A DNA stretch of 64,000 nt from Nocardia lijiangensis NBRC 108240 (GTDB taxonomy: Bacteria; Actinomycetota; Actinomycetes; Mycobacteriales; Mycobacteriaceae), in the NCBI RefSeq assembly GCF_001613045.1, contig NZ_BDBP01000031.1:1-64000 (forward strand), read 5' to 3'. The position numbers and the translations under genes are program-made. Of the stretch, positions 20,804 to 31,898 are shown one piece after another; the stretch's first letter is position 1; each line of letters begins with the position of its first letter. The notes beneath the pieces were generated by a model. That model was not told the DNA's origin and ran no database searches. It worked only from the letters and a program-made list of their open reading frames with translations.

Positions 20804-21859
20804 ATGACAACCGTCGAAGTTCCCCACGGCTCACGCTCGGTCGTGCTGCGCGTTGCCGCGGTCATCGCCGAGACGGCCGACACCAACTCGCTGGTCTTCG
20901 ACGTCCCCGACGAGCTGCGCGAGAAGTTCGAGTACAAGCCGGGCCAGTTCCTCACGCTGCGCATCCCCAGCGACCGCACCGGCTCGGTGGCCCGCTGCTA
21001 CTCGCTGGCCAGCTCGCCGCACACCGACGACCAGCCCAAGGTCACCGTGAAGCGCACCGAGGGCGGCTACGGCTCGAACTGGGTGTGCGACAACGTGAAA
21101 GCGGGCGACCAGATCGAGGTGCTGCCGCCCTCCGGCGTCTTCACCCTGAAGAACCTCGACGAGGATCTGCTGCTGTTCGGCGCGGGCAGCGGCATCACAC
21201 CGGTGATGTCCATCCTGAAGTCCGCGCTGGCCCGCGGCACCGGCAAGATCGTGCTCGTCTACGCCAACCGCGACGCGGAGACCGTGATCTTCGCGAACGA
21301 ACTGCGCGAACTCGTGGACAAGCACCAGCAGCGGCTCGTCGTGATCCACTGGCTGGAACCGCTGCTCGGCCTGCCGACCGCCGACACGCTGGCCACCCTC
21401 GTCGCGCCCTACACCGGCTACGAGGCCTTCATGTGCGGCCCGAAGCCGTTCATGGACCGGGTGCACGACGCGCTCGGCCGGCTCGGCGTCCCGCGGTCGC
21501 GCACGCACGCCGAGGTGTTCAATTCCCTTGCCGGCGACCCGTTCGCCGACCAGGCGCCGGTCGAGGTGAGCGACGAGGAGGCCGCCGACGCGGCGACCGT
21601 CGAGGTGGAACTCGACGGCGAGGTCCACGAGCTGAGCTGGCCGCGCAAGCAGACGCTGGTCGACATCATGCTCGCCAAGGGACTCGACGTGCCCTACTCC
21701 TGCCAGGAAGGCGAGTGCGGCTCCTGCGCCTGCACGGTGCTCGAGGGCAAGGTCGAGATGGAGAACTCCGAGATCCTCGATCCGGAGGACATCGAGAACG
21801 GGTACATCCTGGGCTGCCAGGCCCGGCCGGTCACCGATCGGCTGCGCATCCAGTTCTGA
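20804..21859 (+). CDS. Ferredoxin reductase, KshB-like (3-ketosteroid 9-alpha-hydroxylase reductase type)
   Basis: A 351-residue electron-transfer flavoprotein: FAD domain (RCYSLASSP), NAD(P) domain (LFGAGSGITPVMSILKSAL, YANRD, FMCGPKPFMD), and a C-terminal plant-type [2Fe-2S] ferredoxin with CQEGECGSCACTVLEG and a distant C in YILGCQ. This order matches KshB, which passes electrons to the Rieske oxygenase KshA in steroid ring opening; phenol- or alkane-type reductases are alternatives. The ATG at 20804 follows GAGAGGAC. The KstR-like box 60 bases upstream supports a steroid or lipid role. No KshA partner is in the window, so the substrate is unproven. Confidence 0.85.
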   Translation: MTTVEVPHGSRSVVLRVAAVIAETADTNSLVFDVPDELREKFEYKPGQFLTLRIPSDRTGSVARCYSLASSPHTDDQPKVTVKRTEGGYGSNWVCDNVKAGDQIEVLPPSGVFTLKNLDEDLLLFGAGSGITPVMSILKSALARGTGKIVLVYANRDAETVIFANELRELVDKHQQRLVVIHWLEPLLGLPTADTLATLVAPYTGYEAFMCGPKPFMDRVHDALGRLGVPRSRTHAEVFNSLAGDPFADQAPVEVSDEEAADAATVEVELDGEVHELSWPRKQTLVDIMLAKGLDVPYSCQEGECGSCACTVLEGKVEMENSEILDPEDIENGYILGCQARPVTDRLRIQF

Positions 21860-21879
21860 GCGACGCTCGGCACGCAGGT

Positions 21880-21906
21880 CCGTTCGGCGCTCAGCGCGCC
21901 GAACGG
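21880..21906. terminator. Bidirectional terminator between the kshB-like and alkD-like genes
   Basis: Perfect 11-base inverted repeat CCGTTCGGCGC / GCGCCGAACGG with a 5-base loop between two convergent genes; it overlaps the last codons of the alkD-like gene. Confidence 0.7.
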
Positions 21907-22634
21907 TAGGCGCTGCGCTCGGCGGCGTCGAGGTGTTCGGTGGCGTAGCTGAGCGCGGTGCGGCCCATCGCTGCTGCGTGCTCGTCCAGGAAGCCGGTCA
22001 GCAGGCCGCGGTCGACGCGCTTGCCGACCTCGCGCAGCATCCAGCCGACCGCCTTCTGGATGAGGTCGCGGCGGTCGGTCAGGAGTTGTGCGCAGAGCTG
22101 GAACGTCGTGCTCGCGTCGCCCGCCTTGATGAACGCGAAGGTGGTCAGCAGGGCGACGCGGCGCTCCCACAGCGAGTCCGCCGCGGCCAGTTCGAAGAGC
22201 AGAACCCGCGGCCGGTCGAGCAACCACGGTCCGAGGACGTTCTCTGCGGAGACGTCGACCAGGTCCCAGTTGTTCACCCGGCCGCGGCGCACGGCGTCCA
22301 GGTACCGCCGCACCATCTCCTCCTGCGCCGCCACGTCGAGCGTGCGCGGCTTGGCCGCCTTGGCGAAGCGGGCGTTCAGGATCACCAGACCCGCGAGCCG
22401 CTCTTCGTGCACCGGACTGTCGAGCAGCCGATCGATCTCGTCGAGCTCGAGTGCGGCGAAGCGTTTGGCGATCGCGCGGGTCATCGGGACGCGCACACCG
22501 ACGAACACATCGCCCTCGCCGTACTCCCCGGGTCCGGTCTTGAAGAATCGCTGCAGATGCCTCGCGTCGGCGCTGTCGGCGACCTCGGCGAGGGCCCGCC
22601 GGACATCCGCCGCGGTCGGCACTGTTGCGATCAT
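21891..22634 (-). CDS. DNA alkylation repair protein, AlkD-like
   Basis: About 247 residues of HEAT-like helical repeats typical of AlkD glycosylases, which excise bulky alkylated bases without flipping the base. Visible family features include GVRVPMTRAIAKRF near the N-terminus, the NNWDLVDVSAENVLGPWL segment carrying the Trp and catalytic Asp, and ERRVALLTTFAFIKAGD with the conserved Arg. I chose ATG at 22634 because GGGAG lies 8 bases upstream; an earlier in-frame start adds ~21 unconserved residues. It appears to be a single gene, convergent with the kshB-like gene. Confidence 0.88.
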   Translation of the reverse strand: MIATVPTAADVRRALAEVADSADARHLQRFFKTGPGEYGEGDVFVGVRVPMTRAIAKRFAALELDEIDRLLDSPVHEERLAGLVILNARFAKAAKPRTLDVAAQEEMVRRYLDAVRRGRVNNWDLVDVSAENVLGPWLLDRPRVLLFELAAADSLWERRVALLTTFAFIKAGDASTTFQLCAQLLTDRRDLIQKAVGWMLREVGKRVDRGLLTGFLDEHAAAMGRTALSYATEHLDAAERSAYRSAR

Positions 22635-22736
22635 CGACAGCTCCCATCCTCGGCGCGGCCCGGCATCGTTACGGGCACGCCCATTCAACACGAGCAACTT
22701 CCGACCGGAAATCGGCCGAGGATTCGCCGTCGACGA

Positions 22737-23507
22737 TCAGACCTGCGCGCCGAGAATGCGTCCCGACTCGAAGGCCGCGGCGCTGGCGGGCAGGGCGCCG
22801 GGCCGTCCGCTGTTCAGTACGCGAACCACACCGTTGCCGGTGGTCGGCCTCCCGAGCGCGTCCATCCGCCGAATGGTCTGCGCGGCAACGGCTTGCGCGC
22901 TGTCGAACAGGCGAACTCCGACCGGCAGCGCGGCCACGATGGCATCGATGACCAGCGGATAGTGCGTGCAGCCGAGCACCACGCCTTCGACGTCGTCGGG
23001 CGTCTGCTCGGCGGCGCGTGCGATGGAATCGCGGGCCGCGACCAGATCGCCGCGGTCGATCGCGTCGGCTAGGCCGTGGCAGGCCACGCCCACCACCTTC
23101 GCGTCGCCACCGAACGCCGCGATGAGATCGGCCTGGTACTTGCTCGCGGTCGTCGCCGCCGTCGCCCACACCGCGACCGAGCGGCAGGCCGCGGCCGCCG
23201 GCTTGATGGCGGGCACGGTGCCGATCACCGGCACGCCGAGCCCGACGTCCTCACGCACCTGTTCGAGCGCGGTGACGCTGGCCGTGTTGCAGGGCAGCAC
23301 GATCACCTCGGCGCCCGACTCGATGGACGTGCGGGCCGCGCCGACCACCCGGTCGACGGTCCACCGCTCGGGTTTGGGGCCCCACGGAGCACCGTCCGGA
23401 TCGAGTTGCAGCAGCAGATCCACGTCCGGCCGCAGCTTGCGCAGCCAAGCGGCCGTGGGCAGCAAACCCAGCCCCGAGTCGATGAGCGCGACGATCACAT
23501 CGACCAC
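22737..23507 (-). CDS. Aspartate/glutamate racemase family protein (MurI-like)
   Basis: About 256 residues with the two-cysteine arrangement of Asp/Glu racemases: VIVLPCNTASVTALEQ in the N-terminal half and VVLGCTHYPLVIDAIVAAL in the C-terminal half. Glutamate racemase supplies D-Glu for peptidoglycan. The N-terminus (VIVALIDSGLGLLPTAAWL) differs from the usual MurI form GVFDSGVGGLTV, so this may be a paralogue with another substrate. The start is probably GTG at 23507; no ATG fits, and the GGGAGG upstream is rather far (14 bases). It is 44 bases downstream of the FAD oxidoreductase on the same strand. Confidence 0.8.
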   Translation of the reverse strand: MVDVIVALIDSGLGLLPTAAWLRKLRPDVDLLLQLDPDGAPWGPKPERWTVDRVVGAARTSIESGAEVIVLPCNTASVTALEQVREDVGLGVPVIGTVPAIKPAAAACRSVAVWATAATTASKYQADLIAAFGGDAKVVGVACHGLADAIDRGDLVAARDSIARAAEQTPDDVEGVVLGCTHYPLVIDAIVAALPVGVRLFDSAQAVAAQTIRRMDALGRPTTGNGVVRVLNSGRPGALPASAAAFESGRILGAQV

Positions 23508-23551
23508 CGTATTACAGGCGTACCTCCCGGCCCGAACGGCGCCGGACCGGC

Positions 23552-24748
23552 TCAGGTGGAAGCGAGCAGGTCGGCGACCGGCGCGGCGGCGGCGATCTTC
23601 GCGCGCGCCTTCATGACCTGGGCCGTCATCCCCGCGCCGACGACACCGGTGAGGACGCCGTCCTTGGCGTAGTAGGCGAGGAACTTGCGGCCGTCGTCGG
23701 CGACCACGGTGACCTCGTCGGCGGCGCCCGGGGTGCCGAGGGCCTGGATCTTCACGTCGTACTGGTCGCTCCAGAAGTACGGGACCCGCGCCGCGGTCGG
23801 GGGCTCCGCGCCCAGGAGGGCGCAGGCCAGCAACTTGGCCTGTTCGCCCGCGTTGGTCCAGTGTTCGACCCGCTTGCGCGCACCGGTCTCGTGCCGCCAC
23901 GCGGCGACGTCGCCGACCGCCCACACCCCGTCTGCGGAGGTCCGGCCCACTTCGTCGGCGAGCACGCCGCCGCCCGCGGCGGGTTCGGCGAGCGCGATTC
24001 CGGAGTCGGTCAGCCATTCGGTCACCGGGCGCGACCCGACGCCGATCACCGCCAGGTCGGCGCGCACCTCGCTGCCGTCGGAGAGCACGGCGCCGCGTAC
24101 CCGGCCCGCCTCGTCGGCGAGGAAGGTGTCGAGTCCGGTACCGCAGCGCAGGTCGACGCCCTCGGCGCGGTGCATGCGGGCGACCAGCGCCCCGACCTGC
24201 TCGCCGAGCACCGAGGCCAGCGGCGTCGGCTGGGGTTCGATGAGCGCCACCTCGACGCCGCTCGCGCGGAAACTGGCCGCAAGCTCGCAGCCGATGAAGC
24301 CCGCGCCGACCACGAGCGCCCTTGCCGCGCCGCGCAATTCGTCGCGCAGCGCGACGGCGTCCGCGTGCCCGCGCAGCACGTGCACGCCCTGCAGCTCGGG
24401 CAGGCCGGGCAGGCGGCGCGGGCGCAGGCCGGTCGCGATGACGAGGTGGTCGTAGCCGAGGGTGTCGCCGTCGGCCAGGGTGACGCGGCGCGCCGCGGTG
24501 TCCAGCGCGGTGGCCGTGGTGGACAGCCGCAGATCGATCTGCTTCTCGTCGAAGAATTCCGCCGGGCGCAGCGTGGTGTCGTCGGTCTCGCCGCGGACGA
24601 ATTGCTTCGACAGCGGTGGGCGATCGTAGGGCAGCCGCGACTCGTCGCCGATCAGCACCAACTCGCCGGTGTAGCCGGCGCGGCGCAGTTCCTCCGCGGT
24701 GCGCAGCCCGGCGAGTCCGGCCCCCACGATCACGATCGGCGCAGTCAT
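23552..24748 (-). CDS. FAD/NAD(P)-dependent oxidoreductase, ferredoxin/rubredoxin reductase type
   Basis: 398 residues with two dinucleotide folds: IVIVGAGLAGLRTAEELRRA for FAD at the N-terminus and ALVVGAGFIGCELAASFR for NAD(P)H near residue 150. YDRPPLSKQF and the GVWAVGDVAAW motif are typical of ferredoxin or putidaredoxin reductases of the BphA4 class. Such enzymes feed P450 or Rieske oxygenases or reduce rubredoxin. No oxygenase lies adjacent, so the partner is unknown. It is followed by the racemase gene and is divergent from the SPW membrane-protein gene. Confidence 0.88.
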   Translation of the reverse strand: MTAPIVIVGAGLAGLRTAEELRRAGYTGELVLIGDESRLPYDRPPLSKQFVRGETDDTTLRPAEFFDEKQIDLRLSTTATALDTAARRVTLADGDTLGYDHLVIATGLRPRRLPGLPELQGVHVLRGHADAVALRDELRGAARALVVGAGFIGCELAASFRASGVEVALIEPQPTPLASVLGEQVGALVARMHRAEGVDLRCGTGLDTFLADEAGRVRGAVLSDGSEVRADLAVIGVGSRPVTEWLTDSGIALAEPAAGGGVLADEVGRTSADGVWAVGDVAAWRHETGARKRVEHWTNAGEQAKLLACALLGAEPPTAARVPYFWSDQYDVKIQALGTPGAADEVTVVADDGRKFLAYYAKDGVLTGVVGAGMTAQVMKARAKIAAAAPVADLLAST

Positions 24749-24871
24749 GCGACAACCCCTTCCTCCGTTGACACGACCCTCACCCTAGCGTCTGCTTGGT
24801 CAAGTTTTCCTGTGTCGGCGGTCACTTCCAGGCGGGTCGACGATCGCCGCGCAATCGTTTCCATAACGGTA

Positions 24872-24887
24872 TTGATCGGGCGGTCAA
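24872..24887. promoter_or_regulatory. TetR-type dyad upstream of the SPW membrane-protein gene
   Basis: The segment ATTGATCGGGCGGTCAAT (24871-24888) is an 18-base dyad with one mismatched pair per arm and a 2-base centre. It lies about 50 bases before the SPW gene start. The TetR gene two positions downstream is a plausible binder. Inference only. Confidence 0.4.
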
Positions 24888-24936
24888 TCAGGACTATACC
24901 GAGGTCAGGACATATTTCGAGCCGAGGAGGCACACC

Positions 24937-25305
24937 ATGTTCACCGAGAGTCGCGCGCAAGACCTGCTCGCCGTCATACTCGGCGTCTTCACCGCGCTGT
25001 CCCCCATCTGGGTGGACACGAACGACAGGGCCATGTGGACGCTCATCGTCCTCGGCGTCCTGATCGCTCTCACCGGCCTGGCCCAGATGGCCCGGCCCGC
25101 CATGGCGATGGCCGACTACGCGATGGCGCTGTTCGGTGCGCTGCTGTTCATCTCGCCATGGGCGATGGACTTCACCGAGTTCCGCGGTGCATCCTGGACC
25201 GCATGGGTCGTCGGCGTGGTCACCGTGGTCGTCGCGATCGCGGCGCTGCCCGCGGTAACGGGACGCATGCAACGGACCACCGGAGGAATGGCCCCGCACC
25301 ACTGA
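24937..25305 (+). CDS. SPW-repeat membrane protein
   Basis: 122 residues with about four hydrophobic helices (LLAVILGVFTALSPIW, LIVLGVLIALTGLA, MALFGALLFISPWAM, VVGVVTVVVAIAALPAV). The SPI/SPW signatures in helices one and three define the SPW-repeat family, whose function is unknown. The ATG at 24937 follows GAGGAGG at ideal spacing. A TetR gene follows 67 bases downstream and may be co-transcribed; the dyad at 24872 could serve as their operator. Confidence 0.85.
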   Translation: MFTESRAQDLLAVILGVFTALSPIWVDTNDRAMWTLIVLGVLIALTGLAQMARPAMAMADYAMALFGALLFISPWAMDFTEFRGASWTAWVVGVVTVVVAIAALPAVTGRMQRTTGGMAPHH

Positions 25306-25372
25306 GGCATGACGTGCGAATCCGGTACCGCGATCCGGCCCACGGCCGGACGGCTATGAGGACGCACCGCTG

Positions 25373-26035
25373 ATGCAGATGCCAACACCCGGTCGCCGCT
25401 CAGCTCGGCGACCGGCCGCCACCACCCGGACCGGGCGCCGCCGCAGCGCCAAGATCGACGGCGACGCCCGGCAACTCATCCTGGACGCCGCCGAAAGCCT
25501 CTTCGCGGCACAAGGATTCGACGCCACCGCGACGGCGGCCATCGCCGCGGCGGCCGACGTGCCGAAAGGGCTCGTCTTCTACTACTTCCCCACCAAGGAC
25601 TCGATCCTCTCCGCGCTCATGGCCGAACGCGTGCCCACACACCCGATCGATGATATCGGCGCCGTGGTCGCCCCTGGCGATCCCGCCACCAGCCTGATCA
25701 ATCTCGATGCCGCGCTGAACCTGCGCGACCACCACTCCTCGGTGCTGCGGGTGATCATGTGGCGCGAGGCCGACACCCATCCCGACGTGCGCCGCCAACT
25801 CCGCCACCTGCGTGACCAACTCCTCGACGTGACCGCCCGCGTACTCCAAGCCAGCGCGCCCGCCCCCGTCCGCCCCGGCACCCTCCGCGCCTGCGCCGCC
25901 GCCTGGGTCTCGGCCATGTTCGCCATCGCCAGCACCGACCGCCTCCACGCCCTCGACGGCATCCCCCTCCCCACCGCCGACGAAGTCTTCAACGTCGCCC
26001 AGGTCGTCGCCGCCGGCATGACCCAGCTCGGCTAG
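25373..26035 (+). CDS. TetR-family transcriptional regulator
   Basis: 220 residues. A basic, Arg-rich N-terminal tail precedes the helix-turn-helix (ILDAAESLFAAQGFDATATA, then ADVPKGLVFYYFPTKDSILS). The C-terminal helical domain (SVLRVIMWREADTHPDVRRQ) probably binds the effector. The chosen ATG at 25373 follows GAGGAC; an ATG two codons later is possible. It lies directly downstream of the SPW gene and ends eight bases before the convergent hydrolase gene. Ligand unknown. Confidence 0.85.
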   Translation: MQMPTPGRRSARRPAATTRTGRRRSAKIDGDARQLILDAAESLFAAQGFDATATAAIAAAADVPKGLVFYYFPTKDSILSALMAERVPTHPIDDIGAVVAPGDPATSLINLDAALNLRDHHSSVLRVIMWREADTHPDVRRQLRHLRDQLLDVTARVLQASAPAPVRPGTLRACAAAWVSAMFAIASTDRLHALDGIPLPTADEVFNVAQVVAAGMTQLG

Positions 26036-26042
26036 GCGGGGG

Positions 26043-26858
26043 TTATTCGTCCGGCTCCGAGAGGAATTCGATGAGGTCGGGGGCGAAGCGGGGGTGTTTG
26101 ACGGAGCCCATGTGGGAGGCGCCGGGGTAGATGATCAGGCGGGAGTCGGGGATGCCGTCGGCGGTGCGGCGGAAGGTTGCCGTGGAGTAGAACTCGTCGT
26201 GTTCGCCGCCGACGACGAGTGTGGGGGCGGTGATTTCGCCGAGGCGGGCCGAGAGGTCGAAGGCGTCCTCGGCGCGCACGAAGGCGAGGGTGTCGGACGG
26301 GTTCTTCGGGCGCGCGAGCGGATCGAGGAGCCACATCACGCCTTTGGTGAGGCGGCCGGTGACCGTGGTGGGCGCGGGAATCATGTAGTGCAGCGCTCTG
26401 CGGCCATCGGCGGCTGCCTCGGCGTAGTTCAGCTGCGCGGCGCGCGCCTTCTCCTCCAGACGAAAGCCCGAGGCTCCGATGACCAGCTTCCGGACGACAC
26501 CGGGATGGTCGGCGGCCAGTTGCAGCCCCAGCGATCCACCGGAGGAAATGCCGAGAACGTCCACGGGCGTGCCGAATTCGGCGCGCAGTGCCTCGGCGTG
26601 CTGGGTCGCGATATCGGCCATCGTGATGCCCGCGGCCATGCCGGGCGCTCTGTTCACCGCGTACACCCGGAAGTGCCTGGCCAGCGGCGTGAGGGTCTTG
26701 ATCTCGGACTCGCGCATCCACCCCGTCGGGTTGGCGTGATCGGGGGTGAACCAGCGCAGGAACACCAGCGGCCGACCGGAACCCAGGGCGAGATAGGGCA
26801 TTCCGTGCTCCAGCGCACCCTCGACGATATCGAGATCGGTGTGTGCGGACCTGCTCAT
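26043..26858 (-). CDS. Alpha/beta-hydrolase
   Basis: 271 residues with the alpha/beta-hydrolase fold: oxyanion region FLRWFTPDHANPTGW, nucleophile elbow DVLGISSGGSLGLQ, acid-region TLVVGGEHDEFYS and catalytic His in YPGASHMGS. Start ATG at 26858 with GGAGGG five bases upstream. It probably hydrolyses an ester or amide; the substrate cannot be inferred. It follows the EF-G paralogue on the same strand after a gap of 208 bases, so it is likely transcribed on its own. Confidence 0.85.
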   Translation of the reverse strand: MSRSAHTDLDIVEGALEHGMPYLALGSGRPLVFLRWFTPDHANPTGWMRESEIKTLTPLARHFRVYAVNRAPGMAAGITMADIATQHAEALRAEFGTPVDVLGISSGGSLGLQLAADHPGVVRKLVIGASGFRLEEKARAAQLNYAEAAADGRRALHYMIPAPTTVTGRLTKGVMWLLDPLARPKNPSDTLAFVRAEDAFDLSARLGEITAPTLVVGGEHDEFYSTATFRRTADGIPDSRLIIYPGASHMGSVKHPRFAPDLIEFLSEPDE

Positions 26859-27066
26859 GATTCCCTCCGTTGGCGGCGACGACTCGACATGTCGACCGTA
26901 TAGGCACGCTCCGACAGAAGCGCGAACATCCGCCTCCGCGTCGGCAAGACAGCGCGAATCCGGTGCGCGAGTTCTCGACTCGGCGCGATTCAGGACGACC
27001 GCGACAGGTCGTCCCGGGATCGCACGCGAACGGCGCCGTCCTCTACGGAACGACGCCGTTCGCCGG

Positions 27067-29166
<2,100 letters not shown>

Positions 29167-29383
29167 GGGAATCTCCCAGTCCATCAACTAGTTTCGTCGA
29201 AATTCGACGCTCGCCTAGTTGGTGCGCTCCGGAGACGGCACGAGCATCGTGTCGCGCGGCGCCGCCCGGCGCCCAAGACACGCCGCCGACCTACCCCCGC
29301 GCTCGCGGACCAGAAGTAACCATGCCCCTTGTCTACCGCCCCACCACCCCACCGTCCACCCAATTACCCCCACAGGCAGGCGA

Positions 29384-29719
29384 TCAGCGAACTTCGATGA
29401 CCTTCTCACCTGCTTCGATCATCTGGACCATCGTGGGAAGAATCGGAACAACCGCTTCGATAAGCGCTTTCCGCGAACAGTTTCCAATCCTGATCCAGAC
29501 GATCGTCGGCGCATCGAGCTCGCCCTTGATACGGCCGAGGAGGATGAAGTCCTCGTCCTTCGTGACGATAGCCGCGCCACGACGCAATCCCTCGTTCCAT
29601 ACTTCTGGGTCCGAAGCAGAGGCCATGTCCAGATCACAGACATGGACGGCGTCATGCCCCTCGCTCGCCATCGCGCGCGCCAATGCGGGCGGAAGCTGCG
29701 CATCTACAAGGAACTTCAA
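29384..29719 (-). CDS. DUF5615 PIN-like protein, probable toxin of a toxin-antitoxin pair
   Basis: 111 residues. It opens with MKFLVDAQLPPALARAMASE, the PIN-like strand carrying the first acidic residue, and has IVTKDEDFILLGR with the second acidic cluster. Such DUF5615/Mut7-C-type proteins are predicted ribonucleases. Its ATG overlaps the stop of the DUF433 gene by four bases, the usual arrangement of DUF433/DUF5615 modules in actinobacteria and cyanobacteria. Toxicity is not established. Confidence 0.82.
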   Translation of the reverse strand: MKFLVDAQLPPALARAMASEGHDAVHVCDLDMASASDPEVWNEGLRRGAAIVTKDEDFILLGRIKGELDAPTIVWIRIGNCSRKALIEAVVPILPTMVQMIEAGEKVIEVR

Positions 29720-29934
29720 GAGGCGGTCCGCAAGATCGGATGATCGATCTCGGCGGCAGCGAACGCCAGACAGGCGCGAATATCTTCTAGCTCGAGGTAT
29801 GGATAGTCGGCAAGGATGGACTCCTCGGTCTCACCGGCAGCCAAGAGCTCGAGCACGTCCTTCACCCTGATTCGCATGCCGCGGATGCAGGGCCGTCCAC
29901 CGCACTGATTCGGGTCGAACGTAATCCTGGACAC
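29716..29934 (-). CDS. DUF433 protein, probable antitoxin
   Basis: 72 residues with the DUF433 signature CGGRPCIRGMRIRVKDVLEL followed by EESILADYPYLELEDIRACL, a small winged-helix-like fold that is the usual partner of DUF5615 proteins. It precedes and overlaps the toxin-like gene by four bases (ATGA), so the two are translationally coupled. It probably neutralises the toxin and represses the pair. Confidence 0.82.
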   Translation of the reverse strand: MSRITFDPNQCGGRPCIRGMRIRVKDVLELLAAGETEESILADYPYLELEDIRACLAFAAAEIDHPILRTAS

Positions 29935-29982
29935 CGGCCAAGCATACCCGGCAGACTCGGCCGCGGTCGCCGCGCTTAGGGC

Positions 29983-30465
29983 TCACAGATCCGGCTCGCC
30001 GGGCCCTGGCGGCTCGACCGGACCAAAATCGCCCTCCGGCTCACCGCTGACCAACGCCAGCAGGGCCGGATCGGCGTAGACCTCGGCGGTGTGCCGCCAC
30101 TGGGCGAGCAAGGTCGCCAAGGGTGCGAGGTTTTCGAGCGCGGCCGCACCCTGCGCGATCGCCCCCAGTTCGACGAGGAACTGGTCGACGTCCTCCGCGG
30201 GCAGGAAGGTCACCCACGGCACCGCGTCGGGTAGCACCTCGCGCATTGCGTCGGCCCCCAGACGCCTGGTCAATCCCGCCAGCAGACGTGCGGTGAAATC
30301 GACGACCGTACCCTCGGCGTCCAGTTGCGATACGCGCATCAGGGCCAGATCGTCGGCATCCCTGCGCCGGAGGCGGAGCGCACGGACCTGGTCCAGCAGC
30401 CCGGCGGTGACCGCGGGCTTGTGTAGCAGATCGCTGAAGGGAACCACGTCATAGGCGGCGCTCAT
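29983..30465 (-). CDS. Uncharacterised protein with Phd/YefM-like N-terminus
   Basis: 160 residues from ATG at 30465 (a GTG three codons earlier is possible). YDVVPFSDLLHKP followed by LRLRRRDADDLALMR resembles the N-terminus of Phd/YefM-type antitoxins. The rest is helical and ends in a Pro/Gly/Glu-rich tail. No toxin directly adjoins it; the DUF433/DUF5615 pair lies just downstream on the same strand. Function not established. Confidence 0.6.
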   Translation of the reverse strand: MSAAYDVVPFSDLLHKPAVTAGLLDQVRALRLRRRDADDLALMRVSQLDAEGTVVDFTARLLAGLTRRLGADAMREVLPDAVPWVTFLPAEDVDQFLVELGAIAQGAAALENLAPLATLLAQWRHTAEVYADPALLALVSGEPEGDFGPVEPPGPGEPDL

Positions 30466-30521
30466 GACATCCACACTACCTCGGATGTCACCGCGCCCAG
30501 GTGAATTACCCCGAAACGCCG

Positions 30522-30553
30522 AACGGCGCCGCTCCTTGCGGAGCGGCGCCGTT
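30522..30553. terminator. Terminator of the str operon, downstream of tuf
   Basis: Perfect 14-base inverted repeat (AACGGCGCCGCTCC and its complement) with loop TTGC, 23 bases after the tuf stop codon. Strong enough to end the rpsL-rpsG-fusA-tuf transcript. Confidence 0.85.
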
Positions 30554-30575
30554 GGGAGATCGGTGATTCAGGGAA

Positions 30576-31766
<1,191 letters not shown>

Positions 31767-31819
31767 TTTGGTGCCCTCCTGGACTTGTTGTTGCGTGCAG
31801 TTGCAGCAGTGCGTGGGTC

Positions 31820-31839
31820 ATCCCCGCGGACGCGGGGAT
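31820..31839. repeat. Hairpin between fusA and tuf
   Basis: Inverted repeat ATCCCCGC / GCGGGGAT with loop GGAC in the 132-base fusA-tuf gap. It resembles a single type I-E CRISPR repeat core but occurs once. An mRNA structure or processing site is more likely. Confidence 0.45.
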
Positions 31840-31898
31840 CGGGTTGTAACTGAAACGCCCGGCACTCGGGGCCAAGTGTGCCACTCGGCCCCAAGCGG

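Noticed and set aside
22737..24755. A single long minus-strand open frame covering the racemase and part of the FAD reductase region
   Set aside because: The upstream part is out of frame with the reductase; the real racemase begins near 23507 and the reductase is in its own frame.
31820..31839. Hairpin with a core like type I-E CRISPR repeats
   Set aside because: Only one copy is present and no spacer-repeat periodicity exists in the fusA-tuf gap, so it is treated as a simple hairpin.
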